Shown here: piece after piece, positions 37,272 to 46,155 of the stretch
Layout of the letters: the number at the start of each line of letters is the position of its first letter
Position numbering within the stretch: position 1 is the stretch's first letter
NCBI RefSeq assembly: GCF_020905415.1
Contig: NZ_JAJJMP010000001.1
Span: 3,173,501 to 3,237,500 of the forward strand
Origin: Myroides oncorhynchi
GTDB taxonomy: Bacteria > Bacteroidota > Bacteroidia > Flavobacteriales > Flavobacteriaceae
Length of the DNA: 64,000 nucleotides
Direction: 5' to 3'
Notes under the pieces: model-generated
Seen by the model: only the letters and a program-made list of their open reading frames with translations
What the model was told of the DNA's origin: nothing
Databases searched by the model: none
Translations under genes and position numbers: made by a program

Positions 37272-38009
37272 ATGAAGAAATTGTATTTAACTACTTTAGG
37301 AGTAGCTTTATTGAGTTTTGTGTCTGTATCAGCGCAGAAGATAGAAGGAAGAGTTTTTGATAAAAAAACGAATACTCCAATTACAGAAGGTGAGGTAACG
37401 TTTTTTAATAATACAGGCGAGAGAATCGCTACAGTATATACATTAACAGATGGGACATATTCATTTGAACCGAAGAAAATAAGTGATATACACAAGGTTT
37501 CTACTGCTGCTAAAAGTTATAGTAAAGCTGAAGTAGTTATAAATCAAATGGATAAGGGAGTTATAGCAAACTTTGGACTAACTGCAAGTACTGGAAGCAC
37601 TGATAGAGCATATACTTCTGGAATGCCTAACTCATCGGAGCAAACTAGTGTAACTAGAGCTAGTTATGATGGTAGTACATTACCTTCTTTTTACTATGAT
37701 TTTAATAGTTCTTATTTGACACCTGATAATAAAGCATCTGTAGATCAGATCGTAGCTTATATGTATAATAATCGCGATGCTAGAGTTAGAATTCACGTTT
37801 ATTTTGATACTAGAGGGAATGCTAAATACGACGAATGGTTATCAGATCGTAGAGCTGATAGAGTGATTAATTATATGATAATGAAAGGTATAGATCCTTC
37901 AAGACTATTGAAGTGGATAGAGACTATAGGTAGTAATATCGCCCCAAAAGGCATGGGTAGTAAAGGTGGTGCAGCAGAGAGTAGAAGATGTGATTTTGAT
38001 ATAATATAA
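37272..38009 (+). CDS. OmpA-family protein with carboxypeptidase-regulatory-like domain
   Basis: 245 residues, signal peptide (cleavage near SVSAQ). Residues about 22-95 form a CarboxypepD_reg-like beta domain (IEGRVFDKKTNTPITEGEV). The C-terminal about 110 residues are an OmpA/MotB peptidoglycan-binding-like domain: YYDFNSSYLTPDNKASVDQI, then VYFDTRGNAKYDEWLSDRRADRVINYMIMKGIDPSRL, where the usual HTD is FDT. It probably links the outer membrane or periplasmic assemblies to peptidoglycan. It is monocistronic with a terminator. Confidence 0.85.
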   Translation: MKKLYLTTLGVALLSFVSVSAQKIEGRVFDKKTNTPITEGEVTFFNNTGERIATVYTLTDGTYSFEPKKISDIHKVSTAAKSYSKAEVVINQMDKGVIANFGLTASTGSTDRAYTSGMPNSSEQTSVTRASYDGSTLPSFYYDFNSSYLTPDNKASVDQIVAYMYNNRDARVRIHVYFDTRGNAKYDEWLSDRRADRVINYMIMKGIDPSRLLKWIETIGSNIAPKGMGSKGGAAESRRCDFDII

Positions 38010-38027
38010 TAATATACTATTTTAAGG

Positions 38028-38061
38028 AAGCTCCAAGACATTGTGTTTTGGAGCTTTTTTT
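38028..38061 (+). terminator. rho-independent terminator after OmpA-family gene
   Basis: AAGCTCCAA/TTGGAGCTT stem followed by seven T residues. Confidence 0.85.
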
Positions 38062-38154
38062 ATGTTTGCTGATAGACTAATAAAATTATCAATAAATAAG
38101 GAGAGTTGGGACATTTGTCTTACTTTTGAGCTTTAATAACAACACTAACATAAC

Positions 38155-38838
38155 ATGACACTAAAGTATCAAGGAAAGACGAAAGATGTTTATAGTCTTT
38201 CAAATAATCAGGTTCTTTTAAAATTTAAAGATGATGTAACTGGAGAGAATGGAGTATTTGACCCAGGCGCAAATACAGTAGGACTTACAATAGACGGAGC
38301 AGGTAGAAGTGGTCTGAAAATGACAAAACACTTCTTCGAAGTCTTAGCAGAAAAACAAGTGGAGACGCATTATGTATCTGCTGATTTGGATGAAGTATCT
38401 ATGGTAGTTAAAGAGGCTACACCATTCGGTAAAGGATTAGAAGTAATCTGTAGATATAGAGCTGTAGGTAGTTTCTTTAGAAGATATGGGGCTTACTGCA
38501 CAGAAGGACAGCCATTAGATAGTTTCGTAGAGGTAACAATCAAAGATGATGAGAGAGCAGACCCTACGATCTCTGATGATGCACTAGAAATGTTAGGTAT
38601 ATTATCTAAAGAAGAATATAATATCCTTAAACAACGCACAAAACAAATCTGTCAAATCATTAAAGATGAATTAGCTACTAAGAACTTAGAGCTATATGAT
38701 ATCAAGTTAGAGTTCGGTAGAGATAAGGCGACTAATGAGATTATCTTAATCGATGAAATATCAGGTGGAAATATGAGAGTATATAAAGACAATACATATA
38801 TCGCTCCTCTTGATTTAGAGAAAGAGTTCTTAAAATAA
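38155..38838 (+). CDS. purC: phosphoribosylaminoimidazole-succinocarboxamide synthase
   Basis: 227 residues, the short bacterial form. The N-terminus LKYQGKTKDVYSLSNNQVLL (K.KD.Y), then VICRYRAVGSFFRRYG matching the family's EVV.RN..AGS...R region, ADPTISDD and the C-terminal LEFGRDKATNEIILIDEISG are SAICAR synthetase hallmarks. It catalyses the ATP-dependent joining of CAIR and aspartate in purine synthesis. It is monocistronic and convergent with tatA with a shared terminator. An exact -7 box TACTTTTG at 38121-38128 lies upstream, without a well-spaced -33. Confidence 0.87.
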   Translation: MTLKYQGKTKDVYSLSNNQVLLKFKDDVTGENGVFDPGANTVGLTIDGAGRSGLKMTKHFFEVLAEKQVETHYVSADLDEVSMVVKEATPFGKGLEVICRYRAVGSFFRRYGAYCTEGQPLDSFVEVTIKDDERADPTISDDALEMLGILSKEEYNILKQRTKQICQIIKDELATKNLELYDIKLEFGRDKATNEIILIDEISGGNMRVYKDNTYIAPLDLEKEFLK

Positions 38839-38844
38839 AAATAT

Positions 38845-38877
38845 AAAAAGGGATATTACACTGTAATATCCCTTTTT
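38845..38877. terminator. bidirectional terminator between purC and tatA
   Basis: Near-perfect palindrome AAAAGGGATATTACA/TGTAATATCCCTTTTT with A and T runs at both ends, serving both convergent genes. Confidence 0.88.
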
Positions 38878-38891
38878 CGCTTAAAATCCTA

Positions 38892-39128
38892 TTATACAGA
38901 CTCGTTTTGTGTGTCTGTAACTTTCTTAGGTTCTGTAATGGACTCTTTAGCCATTGCAGTTTCTGTATTAGTTTCTCTAGTAGCTTGTTTGAATTCTTTA
39001 ATTCCTGTTCCAAGTCCTTTCATTAATTCTGGAATTTTCTTACCTCCAAAAAGTAATAAAGCTATTGCAACAACAACTATTAATTCAGATGGAGCTACCC
39101 CTCCTAATGGGATGATTGTTGAAATCAT
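38892..39128 (-). CDS. tatA: twin-arginine translocase subunit TatA
   Basis: 78 residues. One N-terminal membrane helix ([30 protein letters not shown]) followed by the amphipathic helix with the FGGKKIPEL and [10 protein letters not shown] motifs of TatA/E, and a charged tail. It forms the pore of the Tat export path for folded proteins. tatC is not nearby. A -7 box TAACTTTG (39133-39140, minus strand) with TTTG 16 bases further upstream would place transcription initiation almost at the start codon, suggesting a leaderless or nearly leaderless mRNA. Confidence 0.88.
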   Translation of the reverse strand: MISTIIPLGGVAPSELIVVVAIALLLFGGKKIPELMKGLGTGIKEFKQATRETNTETAMAKESITEPKKVTDTQNESV

Positions 39129-39132
39129 ATTG

Positions 39133-39160
39133 CAAAGTTATTTTGATTGAGAAAAACAAA
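39133..39160 (-). promoter_or_regulatory. candidate near-leaderless promoter of tatA
   Basis: Minus strand TTTG at 39157-39160 and exact TAACTTTG at 39133-39140 with a spacer of 16 bases; the ATG follows only four bases after the -7 box. Confidence 0.4.
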
Positions 39161-39233
39161 TGTAATTAAGAGAATGGTTATTGAAATACTTTTTAACACT
39201 ATTTTAATTGTGAATTTGCAAATTAATAATTCA

Positions 39234-40304
39234 CTATAATACTATTTTATCAATGTAATAAGAGTTCATTATTCGCAATATTCCCATATAACTCATGTGA
39301 AAAGAAATAGTATCACCTACCTTTAACCCATCTGGATTATCGGCTAGATCTATAACCATCATATCTGAACTAGACCCTACGAAAGTGATTTTTTTGTTAA
39401 TAGGAGTGATGTGATCTTCTTCTATGTCAAGTAATCCTAAATCAATAATAGCTCGATAGTTCACACTATTCTCCCATTCTGGATCTAGTTCTACTTTTTC
39501 TCCTGTCATTTTAAGCCCTATTTCTCCATCTGGCATCATGGGCTTCTCGTGTAGCTCTATTATTTCGGCATGTAGGGTAAATACATTTTGCTTATAGTCA
39601 TCATACTCTGTGTTATCATAAGCATTAGTTCCCATAAATAAGGTTTCACCTATGCGAAAATGATTGATAGCAGACGGCAGACTACCATTTAACAACAAAG
39701 GAATGGTCACTGAGGCGCCACCAGATAGATAAGGGATCTTTTGGTTAAACTTTAGCTCTAATAGTTCTTTATATAATGCTAACTGTATAAGCTTATCATT
39801 ATTGGGAAGTACACCATACATACAGGTCAGGTTAGTTCCTAATCCGATAATCTGAATGCCAGGTAGTGTAAACACTTGCTGATAGAAGTCTATTAAATCA
39901 TCTCTTAAGACTCCCTCTCGCAGTTCGCCTAATTCTACCATAATGACTATCTGGTGTATCTTACCCTGTTTGATAGCTTCTTTAGACAGTAGTTTTATGG
40001 TTTCTAGTTCTGTATTAAAGCTGATATCTGCAAACTCAACTATCTCATCAATACTCCCATTAGGAGCAGGTTTTATGTAAATAGTTTCAATATTAGGATC
40101 TATAGATTTGATAGTCTTTAGATTAGAAACTCTAGAGTCACATATTTGTTTGGGTTTTAACGCTAAAACTTCCTTTAAGAAAGTCTCGTTACCACATAAT
40201 AACTTACCTACGACAGCCCACTGAGTATTATTATTTGCAAATAATACACTGAGGTTGTCGTAATTGTGTTTTAGCTTGTTTCTATCTAAGGTTATATAAG
40301 CCAT
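39234..40304 (-). CDS. alanine/ornithine racemase-family PLP enzyme
   Basis: 356 residues, type-III fold PLP enzyme. The N-terminal MAYITLDRNKLKHNYDNL and WAVVGKLLCGN, with the likely PLP lysine of GK at residue 34, match the alanine/ornithine-racemase group (usual form VTK.FCG). Later motifs are MVELGELREGVLRDDL, GLGTNLTCMYGVLP, SGGASVTIPLL and HFRIGETLFMGT. The C-terminal beta domain carries FVGSSSDMMVIDL. Likely role is racemisation of a basic or other amino acid; the substrate is not clear. A GNAT gene is 3 bases upstream, so the two form an operon. Confidence 0.85.
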   Translation of the reverse strand: MAYITLDRNKLKHNYDNLSVLFANNNTQWAVVGKLLCGNETFLKEVLALKPKQICDSRVSNLKTIKSIDPNIETIYIKPAPNGSIDEIVEFADISFNTELETIKLLSKEAIKQGKIHQIVIMVELGELREGVLRDDLIDFYQQVFTLPGIQIIGLGTNLTCMYGVLPNNDKLIQLALYKELLELKFNQKIPYLSGGASVTIPLLLNGSLPSAINHFRIGETLFMGTNAYDNTEYDDYKQNVFTLHAEIIELHEKPMMPDGEIGLKMTGEKVELDPEWENSVNYRAIIDLGLLDIEEDHITPINKKITFVGSSSDMMVIDLADNPDGLKVGDTISFHMSYMGILRIMNSYYIDKIVL

Positions 40305-40307
40305 CTT

Positions 40308-40751
40308 TTATCTTGTTAATCTCATTTCGATATACTTCTTCTCAAATCCCAATCTTTCGTATAGGTTTTGAGCAGGATTATCTCTATCAACATGAAGTGC
40401 TATCGAACCTTGGGCTTCTGTTTTTACTCGTTCTAGTAATTGTTTTCCCAGTCCTTGACCACGTACACTCGCATCTATAGCGATGTAGACTAAGATATGT
40501 TCGGGGATGAAGCCATCCATTAGGGTATCTAATACTACTGCGATACCAATAATATCCTGTTGTTGGTCAAATGCTGATAGTATAAAACCTCCAGGCTTAT
40601 TATTTCGTGCTAATGCATAGTCTATTGCCTTTCTGATATCTTCTTCTTTATCTCCATATTGTTCAAGATGTTGATGTAGAAAGGTGATATATTGATTAAT
40701 TTGCTCGTCAGTAACGGATGTTCTTTGGTCTATTTTATGAATTGTAAGCAT
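40308..40751 (-). CDS. GNAT-family N-acetyltransferase
   Basis: 147 residues, single GNAT domain. Motif A is VYIAIDASVRGQGLGKQLLERV, containing the acetyl-CoA loop RGQGLG. The C-terminal DRDNPAQNLYERLGFEKKYIEMRL is the usual N.AQ..YE..GF end. It is directly upstream (3 bases) of the racemase-like gene on the same strand, so it may modify the same amino acid or its product. Confidence 0.88.
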   Translation of the reverse strand: MLTIHKIDQRTSVTDEQINQYITFLHQHLEQYGDKEEDIRKAIDYALARNNKPGGFILSAFDQQQDIIGIAVVLDTLMDGFIPEHILVYIAIDASVRGQGLGKQLLERVKTEAQGSIALHVDRDNPAQNLYERLGFEKKYIEMRLTR

Positions 40752-41097
40752 AAAAATGATGTTTTTTTAGATGCTTATTTAGGCTTTAAACAAAGATGAA
40801 GACAAAAAAGAAAAGGTGCGTACTAGACCTTTGATTTGAAAGTAAGAAAACAAAAACGATTAGTCGTTTTTGTTGAATATCTCTTCTAATAAAACAGCTA
40901 AATAAGCTTGATTAAATAAATTCGATTTCTGTAAAAGTAATAAAACAATGCCGTTTTGGCAAATTAAAAAGGAATTTATTGATAAAAGAGCAGTGAAATA
41001 TAGTTGTATTTACGTATAATTCTTTAAAATAAAAGAGGGAAGTAACGGAGTGATTTTTAACAAAGAAAGGAGACAGCTTAGTAAGAATAGTGGAGAT
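40752..41097. other. AT-rich intergenic region
   Basis: No gene supported between the two acetyltransferase genes; the downstream edge holds the terminator described next. Confidence 0.2.
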
Positions 41098-41142
41098 AAA
41101 CAGAGAAAGCTATTCATCTTAGATGAATAGCTTTCTCTGTTT
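41098..41142 (-). terminator. long-stem terminator
   Basis: A 21-base perfect inverted repeat (arms AAACAGAGAAAGCTATTCATC and complement, given here as 41098-41118 and 41122-41142) with only a TTA loop, just after the stop of the acetyltransferase gene at 41155. Confidence 0.75.
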
Positions 41143-41154
41143 ATTATCAATAGA

Positions 41155-42270
41155 TTATAGGTCTAATCTATATGTTTTTCTTTCTTTGTGAATCTCTGGA
41201 TTTAGTTGTTTCCAAAGTTGTTGAATCTTATTGTTTTCTACTAACAGAGGATTGGTTTCTATGAAAGAGATATTATGCTTTGTAAAACATTTGTAAATTT
41301 CTTCAAATATTACTGCTGTTACACCTTTATTTCTATATTCAGGGTCTACGCCGATTAGGTAAAACTCTGCGTGGTCATTCTTTTTGACAGCCTGAAGTAA
41401 ATGCCAAAAGCCAAAAGGAAACAGCTTGCCATTTGCTTTCTGGAATGCTCTAGAGAAAGATGGCATTGTGATAGCAAAAGCAATCATCTTATTATGCTCA
41501 TCCATAATACAAGAGATATAATCAGGATGTATAAACTTCAAGTATTTCTGTTTATAGTGCTCTACTTGGAAAGGTTCGATAGGGACGAAGCTCTGTAGAT
41601 CAGCATACGTTTTATTTAGCAAGGCAAACATCTCATCTACATAAGGCATCAGCTCTTTAATAGTTTGAAATTCCAGAACTTTTACTTTATAGCGTTCTCT
41701 GACTAGTTTAGACATTTTATTGATCTTCTCCTTTTCGTATAGTCCTAGATCAAGTTTGTATTCTATCCATTCTGCTTCAGGCTTAAAACCTAGTTGTTCT
41801 AGATGCTTAGGGTAGTACTGGTGATTATATAACCCAATCATCGTAGCTACATAGTCAAATCCCTTAGTCAGCATGCCAGCTTTATCCATATTAGAGAATC
41901 CCATAGGTCCCTCTATATATTCCATGTTTTTGCTTTTACCAAATTCAATTACCTTATCAAGTAATGCTTTGGTAACAGTAATATCATCAATCATCTCAAG
42001 CCATCCAAAACGCACTTTAGGTTTGTGCAAATCGTTGACTTCGGTCCAGTTAATACAACAAGCTACTCGACCTACGATTTCATTGTTTTTATAAGCAAGA
42101 TAAAAGTGTACATCCACTGTCTTGAAAATGTCATTGTTTTTATCAAAACTTTTGACCTCTTCTTTTATCATAGAAGGCACCCAGTACTTGTTGTCTTTAT
42201 ATAATTTAAAAGGGAACTTGACAAACTCTATGATTTCACTCTTTGTCTTCGCTTCTCTAATCTCAATCAT
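41155..42270 (-). CDS. two-domain GNAT-like acetyltransferase family protein
   Basis: 371 residues. The N-terminal half (FVKFPFKLYKDNKYWVPSM, RFGWLEMIDD, EGPMGFSNMDKAGML) and a C-terminal GNAT domain with EFYLIGVDPEYRNKGVTAVIFEEI (RNKGV acetyl-CoA loop) and FIETNPLLVENNKIQQLWKQL match the widespread bacterial family related to YghO. Function of the family is unknown. It stands alone and ends in a long hairpin terminator. No signal peptide. Confidence 0.82.
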   Translation of the reverse strand: MIEIREAKTKSEIIEFVKFPFKLYKDNKYWVPSMIKEEVKSFDKNNDIFKTVDVHFYLAYKNNEIVGRVACCINWTEVNDLHKPKVRFGWLEMIDDITVTKALLDKVIEFGKSKNMEYIEGPMGFSNMDKAGMLTKGFDYVATMIGLYNHQYYPKHLEQLGFKPEAEWIEYKLDLGLYEKEKINKMSKLVRERYKVKVLEFQTIKELMPYVDEMFALLNKTYADLQSFVPIEPFQVEHYKQKYLKFIHPDYISCIMDEHNKMIAFAITMPSFSRAFQKANGKLFPFGFWHLLQAVKKNDHAEFYLIGVDPEYRNKGVTAVIFEEIYKCFTKHNISFIETNPLLVENNKIQQLWKQLNPEIHKERKTYRLDL

Positions 42271-42359
42271 TTTATCTAGATATTTTATTAACCACTGTTG
42301 TTACAAAGATACTTATTTGTGATATTGGCTTATTGTTTTTATGTAATTAAAACAGACTT

Positions 42360-43028
42360 TTACTTTCGTTTTTTGATGGTAAGAAGTTCATTGTATTTTT
42401 GTTGTTTAGGATAGGCCCTAATAGAGTAGTATTCCTGAGGAAAAAGAGTATGAAGTTTTTGATTTCTCACTTGATCTTCTTGATTTAGGACGATGGTATT
42501 AAAGAGGATAAAACCCTCAGTATTCAATATGGTATGTATCTTCTCTATAAAATAACTTTCAAACAGAAAGGCAGGCATCTTCGCATCTTGAAAGATATCA
42601 ATGATAATCAGATCATAATGTTCTATAGAGCGCAAGACAAATTCAAAAGCATCCATATTATGGATAGTGTGCTTCTCACTATAGTCTTGTAAACCAAAGT
42701 ACTTATTTCCTACAAAAAGAATAGCTTGATCTAGTTCTACACTATCGATATGATTAGCATATTTGACCTCATCGCGCAATGTTTTTAAAATACCGCCTGC
42801 ACCTAAGCCTAAAATTAGTACATTATTCATTCGTTTGATTTTCTCAAAACCAATGAATAAAAGTCCGTTTTTTAAGACCTTCTCTAAATTGCCATAAGAG
42901 TAGTTGGTGTGTTTAGTGTCTACAACTAAGCGCCCTTCTGTCCAGGTTACTTCTAATTGATGACTGACTTTAGACGGGATTCTCTTTTCTATAATAGGGG
43001 TGAAATAACTCAGTATTCTCTTTATCAT
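42360..43028 (-). CDS. spermidine-synthase-like SAM-dependent protein
   Basis: 222 residues, class-I methyltransferase fold of the spermidine synthase type. Glycine loop VLILGLGAGG, then SVELDQAIL (acidic ribose ligand), IHNMDAFEFV and IIIDIFQDAKMPAFL, with FLFESYFIEKI following. Spermidine synthase active-site residues of the D-x-x-x-P type are partly seen (DIFQDAKMP). It could transfer an aminopropyl group, but many such short proteins have unknown roles. Together with the DHS-like protein at 3171 it is a second possible polyamine link in this window, though not adjacent. Confidence 0.75.
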   Translation of the reverse strand: MIKRILSYFTPIIEKRIPSKVSHQLEVTWTEGRLVVDTKHTNYSYGNLEKVLKNGLLFIGFEKIKRMNNVLILGLGAGGILKTLRDEVKYANHIDSVELDQAILFVGNKYFGLQDYSEKHTIHNMDAFEFVLRSIEHYDLIIIDIFQDAKMPAFLFESYFIEKIHTILNTEGFILFNTIVLNQEDQVRNQKLHTLFPQEYYSIRAYPKQQKYNELLTIKKRK

Positions 43029-43313
43029 TTTTTCTAGCTCAACTTTAACATCAAAGATAAATTAAATATTGCAGAGAATAAGCCTAGAATATTCATCACA
43101 AACAAAAACTAATTAAGGAAGTCTATTATTCTTGTGGTTTCTTGCTTTTTCACTGCCGATTTATTGAGCAATGCTTGCTCAGAAAGGCTCTTTCAATAAC
43201 AACACTTCAATAGATCTGCTCGTATTCCTTAAGCAAATAAAGGAGGTGGGGTTTCCCCTGTTTTATATAGTGACGTATAAGAAGATTGTTATAAGTTAAA
43301 ATAGAGTGCATTC

Positions 43314-43826
43314 CTAACGAGGTTTGAACTGGCTAAAAGTTCCATCTTTATAAAAAATCACCACTTGCTCTATGTCTCCTTTATTTGATCCAAATGGAAA
43401 ATTAGAGAAGTGTTGTTCCATTTCTTTCTCTTCTTTTTCCTCTTGAATTTCTCTCTTTATTTCAGTGTGAAAATGTTCGTTTTCTTCTTTCTTTTTTGGT
43501 GAATTAACGACAGTGTCATCTGTCGAAAAAAGATCATTTGAATATGGATTTCCAACAGGAGGAGAGGGTGGAGTTTGGATAATTTTAGTGATCGTAGTCG
43601 TGTTATCTTTCTCTAAATAATTACCTGTTCCCTTGAGAAGCCACTCTAAACTTAGCTCTGAAAAAGCATCGTTAATCTTTAGAATAAAATCTAAACTAGG
43701 TTTGTTTCTACCTGACAGGAGGTGGGATAAACTCGACCTCTGAACACCAATCTTGTCAGCAAAAGAAGAGGCTGTATAGTCATAGTTGTGAAGTATAAAT
43801 TCAAGTCTGTTTACAAAGTTATCCAT
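43314..43826 (-). CDS. XRE-family helix-turn-helix regulator
   Basis: 170 residues from the ATG at 43826. The N-terminal XRE/Cro domain (about 1-65) has FADKIGVQRSSLSHLLSGRNKPSLDFILKI, including the recognition helix, then LEWLLKGTGNYL. The remainder is a low-complexity, Glu/Lys-rich linker (EEKEEKEMEQ) and a conserved C-terminal IEQVVIFYKDGTFSQFKPR. Longer frames upstream run through the operator region and are not believable. Its promoter and 5' region lie within a dense array of palindromes, so it is very likely autoregulated and also controls the divergent carboxypeptidase gene. Confidence 0.88.
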   Translation of the reverse strand: MDNFVNRLEFILHNYDYTASSFADKIGVQRSSLSHLLSGRNKPSLDFILKINDAFSELSLEWLLKGTGNYLEKDNTTTITKIIQTPPSPPVGNPYSNDLFSTDDTVVNSPKKKEENEHFHTEIKREIQEEKEEKEMEQHFSNFPFGSNKGDIEQVVIFYKDGTFSQFKPR

Positions 43827-43833
43827 GGCAATT

Positions 43834-44111
43834 TGTTTATAAAAGTAAATAGTTCTATTGTTTACAAATGTAATATTGAATAGAATATTACAAATGTATA
43901 CATATTTATACTTGTAAACAATAGTAAAGTTTAGGTTTATATAAAAGTACATAACTTATTGATATACAATAATTAGACATTACTTGTTTATAAATGTAAA
44001 CTTCTGAAGCATCACTAGTAGAGATGTAAGTGCATATTGGTTACGGATGTAAACAAAAATAAAAAACAATGTGTTTACAGATGTAAAAAATAAGTTGTTT
44101 ACATTTGTAAT
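43834..44111. promoter_or_regulatory. array of at least eight TGTTTACAnnTGTAAA-like palindromic operators
   Basis: Copies at 43834-43849, 43859-43874, 43885-43900, 43905-43920, 43985-44000, 44038-44053, 44072-44087 and 44096-44111 fit TGTTTACAnATGTAAA with zero to four mismatches. The closest are TGTTTACAAATGTAAT, TGTTTACAGATGTAAA and TGTTTATAAATGTAAA. Several neighbouring copies are 20-26 bases apart. Weaker matches lie at about 43808 (inside the XRE coding start), 43935 and 44015. The array fills the gap between the divergent XRE and M14 genes, so the XRE protein is the probable binder. Confidence 0.75.
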
Positions 44112-44129
44112 ATCAAATATAAATACACA

Positions 44130-45281
44130 ATGAACTATACTTCTCTAGTAAATAACTATACCAATAAATATGTGTTTGGCAGATATGTCACCCTTAAGAA
44201 TATCACTCCATTTCTAGAAGACTTGAATCAAAACTTTAAGGTAGAAGATAGGGGAAAATCTGTAGAAGATCGATCGATTAAGACCGTGACTTGGGGTGTT
44301 GGATCTACGCGTATTTTTATGTGGTCACAGATGCACGGTAACGAATCAACCACTACAAAAGGAGTTCTTGATTTCTTATTGATGTTGAATGAAAACACGG
44401 AGAGTTTTATAAGGGATTGGCATAGTAAGTTTACCTTTTTAATCGTGCCTATTTTGAATCCTGATGGAGCACATAATTACACCCGTGTCAATGCTAATCA
44501 AGTAGACTTAAATAGAGATTCTATAGATCTATCTCAGCCAGAAAGTAGATTGTTAAGAAAGTTATTCGACGACTTTAAGCCCGATTATGCTTTTAATCTT
44601 CACGATCAGCGTACTATCTTTGGAGTAGGTGATACAGGTAAGCCCGCTACGCTCTCTTTTTTGGCTCCATCATATAATGAGGAAAGAGAGATTAATGCAA
44701 ATAGACTTGAGGCAATCAAGCTAATCGCGGAGATCAATAAAGAACTTCAGGAAGTTATCCCTGGACAAGTAGGGCGTTTTGACGATGGATTTAACATGAA
44801 CTGTATAGGGGATTATTTTCAGTCTCAGGGTGTTCCGACCATACTATTTGAAGCAGGTCATTATCCTAATGATTATGATCGAGAGATAAGCCGTAAGCTT
44901 GTTTTTAGAAGTCTTATTGTGGCAGTTTATGCATTGTATCAGGGGAATTATGTTAATAACAGCTTAGATTCGTATTTAAATGTTCCAGAAAATGAAAAAA
45001 ACTTCAACGATGTTAGTATAGAGTACGTTAAATGCAAGGAAACTAGAGAAGAGTATATTGTGAAAATTCAATATTTAGAGCAATTAGAGAAAGAATGTGT
45101 TAAATTTTATCCTATTATTGTTGATATTCTTAAAAAAGAAAGTAAATTTGTCCATCACGCTATTAAGAGAGAGCTCTTTTTTAAAGATAACTTGATTAAT
45201 GTAAGTGAAGTAATCAATAAGGAATTGACAGATTATGTTGAAATAGACAGTGTAATGGTTAGTGAATTATTAAAAAAATAA
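44130..45281 (+). CDS. M14-family zinc carboxypeptidase
   Basis: 383 residues without an evident signal peptide. Zinc ligands are His69 and Glu72 (QMHGNES) and His158 (FNLHDQRT); the catalytic Glu241 is in LFEAGHYPND. NPDGAHNYTRVNANQVDLNRD is the characteristic arginine/asparagine substrate-binding segment. It would remove C-terminal residues from peptides in the cytosol. It is divergent from the XRE regulator; its ATG lies 18 bases after the last operator copy, so binding there should block its transcription. No hairpin terminator is clear after it. Confidence 0.9.
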   Translation: MNYTSLVNNYTNKYVFGRYVTLKNITPFLEDLNQNFKVEDRGKSVEDRSIKTVTWGVGSTRIFMWSQMHGNESTTTKGVLDFLLMLNENTESFIRDWHSKFTFLIVPILNPDGAHNYTRVNANQVDLNRDSIDLSQPESRLLRKLFDDFKPDYAFNLHDQRTIFGVGDTGKPATLSFLAPSYNEEREINANRLEAIKLIAEINKELQEVIPGQVGRFDDGFNMNCIGDYFQSQGVPTILFEAGHYPNDYDREISRKLVFRSLIVAVYALYQGNYVNNSLDSYLNVPENEKNFNDVSIEYVKCKETREEYIVKIQYLEQLEKECVKFYPIIVDILKKESKFVHHAIKRELFFKDNLINVSEVINKELTDYVEIDSVMVSELLKK

Positions 45282-45369
45282 TAAAGTTTGTTTTTTTTTC
45301 AGAAAATATAAATTTTATTTAGTATTATTGTACAGAATTATAGATTATAATAAGATAAATAATTGATTT

Positions 45370-45849
45370 ATGAGTAAATTTCGTTTAGATGAAATCGATC
45401 ACCAAATCTTAGATATGTTGATTGACAATACGAGAGTTCCTTTTACAGATATAGCAAAGAAACTATTAATCTCTGCAGGTACTGTTCACGTTCGTGTTAA
45501 GAAAATGGAGGACGCTGGAATTATCCAAGGATCTTCATTAACTTTAGACTACGAAAAATTAGGATATGCATTTATTGCATACATTGGAATTTTCTTACAT
45601 AATACGTCACAAACTAAGTTTGTATTAGAGCGTATTAATGAGATTCCTTTCGTTACCGTGGCTCACGTTACTACAGGTAAGTTTAATGTATTCTGTAAAA
45701 TTAGAGCAAAAAACACACGTCATGCAAAAGAAGTTATTTACATGATTGATGATATTGAAGGAGTTTACAGAACTGAATCAATGATTTCTCTTGAAGAAAG
45801 TATCAATGATAAAAAACGCTTAATGCACACGATCTTTAAAGAACTTTAA
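45370..45849 (+). CDS. Lrp/AsnC-family transcriptional regulator
   Basis: 159 residues. N-terminal AsnC-type winged helix (IDHQILDMLIDNTRVPFTDIAKKLLISAGTVHVRVKKMEDAGII) and C-terminal RAM ligand-binding domain (FIAYIGIFLHNT to RTESMISLEES). These proteins form octamers and respond to amino acids. It is 88 bases after the carboxypeptidase gene on the same strand and has its own terminator. Confidence 0.94.
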   Translation: MSKFRLDEIDHQILDMLIDNTRVPFTDIAKKLLISAGTVHVRVKKMEDAGIIQGSSLTLDYEKLGYAFIAYIGIFLHNTSQTKFVLERINEIPFVTVAHVTTGKFNVFCKIRAKNTRHAKEVIYMIDDIEGVYRTESMISLEESINDKKRLMHTIFKEL

Positions 45850-45869
45850 GATTAGGCGATAAAAATAAT

Positions 45870-45906
45870 AAAAAGGCATTCATTTAATTATGAATGCCTT
45901 TTTTTA
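45870..45906 (+). terminator. rho-independent terminator after Lrp-family gene
   Basis: AAAAAGGCATTCAT/ATGAATGCCTTTTT stem with a TTAATT loop and T run. Confidence 0.85.
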
Positions 45907-46155
45907 TACAACCTTGTGGGATTGCCTTATATTCTCTAGCAAGTAAACTACACTAGGGATACTTCTCTTTATCCCAAAATCAGCGTTAGCCAAATACCAC
46001 AGAGTAATTCTACTTTATGGCTTTTTCATTAGCTCCGCTAGCATACTGTGAGATGGTTTAGTTGCTAATCCAGAGCTATTTTATATAATTACTTTTCGTT
46101 TATATCTTTATCATTTATTCTTGGTTAATTTTATTTGTATTTTTGAAAAAAAAAC

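Noticed and set aside
43827..43952. Longer N-terminus of the XRE regulator
   Set aside because: The extra residues are translated from the operator array and give a low-complexity Tyr/Asn/Ile sequence; the start at 43826 gives the standard XRE N-terminus.
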